Source: an uncultured Planctomycetaceae bacterium
Lineage (GTDB): Bacteria; Planctomycetota; Planctomycetia; Pirellulales; Thermoguttaceae
Assembly (NCBI GenBank): GCA_946408825.1
Contig: CAMJTU010000024.1
Span: 1-57,600 of the forward strand
Length of the DNA: 57,600 nucleotides
Reading direction: 5' to 3'
The stretch's first letter is position 1, and each line of letters begins with the position of its first letter. The position numbers were made by a program, and so were the translations under genes. Below, in pieces: positions 56,923-57,600 of this stretch. The notes under the pieces were generated by a model, which ran no database searches, was not told the origin of the DNA, and saw nothing but the letters and a program-made list of their open reading frames with translations.

Positions 56923-57600
56923 ATGCCAACAAGAAATGTATGTTATATTTTGGTTGTTGCTTTTCTTTCGCTTTTCATATCGTTTAAAACTTCGATCAGA
57001 GATCAAATTGCGAGAAGCGTAGCTTGTTTGGTTCAAAGAAATTCATTGTCATCCCTAACAGAAGACAAAATCTACGAAGGCGCTCTTGCCGGTATGATGG
57101 ACGCTGTGCAGGACGAGCCATATACGACCTATCTTCCGCCTAGTGAACAACCTGGATATATGCTCGAGATTCAAGGTCGATACACAGGAGTAGGTTTGTC
57201 AACTTTTATTAAAGATTCTCAATCTGGCGAATTTTATTTTGTTCCTCAGCGCAATTCTCCTGCTTCAAAAGCGGGATTGAAATTTGGCGATCGAATTGTG
57301 GAAGTTGATGGTCGAAACGTTGCAGATCAATCGATCTTTGAACTTACTAACTCAATTTGCGGCGAGGAGAATACGACCGTTAAACTTAAGATTCGTCCTC
57401 GTTCTTCAGTGAAAGAATTTTCGTCTATTACAGATAATTCGAACGACGAACTAACTGATATTTCGTTTACCCGTACCGTAATTCAGCAGGATGTAGTACT
57501 TGGAGATCGTTTGGATGACGAGGATAAATGGATATTTACGTTAAAAGATTATCCTGAAATTGGTTACATTGCAATTGAACAATTCGTGGATTCTACGGGG
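56923..57600 (+). CDS. S41-family C-terminal processing peptidase (partial at right edge)
   Basis: From an ATG at 56923 an open frame of 226 codons runs off the window. A short N-terminal hydrophobic segment (residues 7-18, YILVVAFLSLFI) would export or anchor the protein. The next part reads EGALAGMMDAVQDEPYTTYLPP, as in the N-terminal region of C-terminal processing proteases. It is followed by a PDZ domain (GRYTGVGLSTFI, RNSPASKAGLKFGDRIVEVDGRNV, about 85-170) and the start of the protease core (IGYIAIEQFVDSTG). The catalytic Ser-Lys dyad lies beyond the window. S41 proteases trim or degrade envelope proteins after recognition by the PDZ domain. Confidence 0.88.
   Translation, partial: MPTRNVCYILVVAFLSLFISFKTSIRDQIARSVACLVQRNSLSSLTEDKIYEGALAGMMDAVQDEPYTTYLPPSEQPGYMLEIQGRYTGVGLSTFIKDSQSGEFYFVPQRNSPASKAGLKFGDRIVEVDGRNVADQSIFELTNSICGEENTTVKLKIRPRSSVKEFSSITDNSNDELTDISFTRTVIQQDVVLGDRLDDEDKWIFTLKDYPEIGYIAIEQFVDSTG

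Noticed and set aside
1..57600. CRISPR arrays, tRNA or rRNA genes, insertion sequences
   Set aside because: Looked for in the intergenic regions; no regularly spaced repeats, cloverleaf-like segments or transposase motifs were recognised. A computed scan could still find a tRNA missed by eye.

Overview
The window looks like a chromosomal stretch from a member of the Planctomycetota, probably a host- or gut-associated Pirellulales/Thermoguttaceae-type lineage. This is inferred from gene content, not from a marker gene: a DUF1570-type HExxH protein, two ThuA-like proteins, a twin-arginine Gfo/Idh/MocA dehydrogenase, a CxxC zinc-ribbon protein, a secreted C25-type protease, many large secreted proteins, short operons and frequent strand switches. 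No rRNA, tRNA, CRISPR array, transposase or integrase was seen.

Layout. Bases 1-992 carry, on the minus strand, the broken end of a Mu gpF-type phage head-morphogenesis gene, a prophage remnant that stops just before the housekeeping genes. Bases 1180-3930 hold a phosphohexomutase, rpiB and a membrane-anchored nuclease. A secreted GH99/GH71-like protein (minus) and a secreted esterase (plus) diverge from about 6.75 kb. leuC, leuD and nadK follow behind a good promoter. A Gfo/Idh/MocA protein then converges on der, which carries a ~120-residue acidic insertion. A ketoacyl-synthase-like gene lacking two catalytic residues lies upstream of der. Next come fmt, thuA and larE (plus), then an O-antigen-ligase-like membrane protein, a TIM-barrel isomerase and a tandem SGNH hydrolase (minus).

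Bases 24.9-25.7 kb are degraded sequence. They are followed by an M60-like metallopeptidase, a zinc-ribbon protein, ilvD, a 1324-residue secreted glycosidase-like protein, a DUF1570-type protein and a dolichyl-phosphate-mannose-synthase-like glycosyltransferase. At 38.6-39.8 kb an intact CopZ-size copper-binding protein lies beside a badly decayed copper ATPase gene. A sialate O-acetylesterase, an incomplete sulfate transporter (cysW, cysA), a BON-domain protein, a ferredoxin-nitroreductase, a YitT protein, an aldo/keto reductase, a GH123-like protein, a second ThuA protein, a C25 protease and the start of an S41 protease fill the rest.

How the genes fit together. leuCD and ilvD point to branched-chain amino-acid synthesis. 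fmt, der, nadK, rpiB and the phosphohexomutase are housekeeping. The secreted set (M60-like peptidase, GH123-like protein, sialate O-acetylesterase, GH99-like protein, GH101-like candidate, SGNH esterases, C25 protease) suggests attack on host-type glycoproteins such as mucin. These genes are scattered singly among housekeeping genes, not gathered in one locus. The points I would look at first are the Der insertion, the KAS-like protein without its catalytic Cys, the dead copA beside a live copZ, the phage junction, and the unclassified 1324-residue secreted protein.
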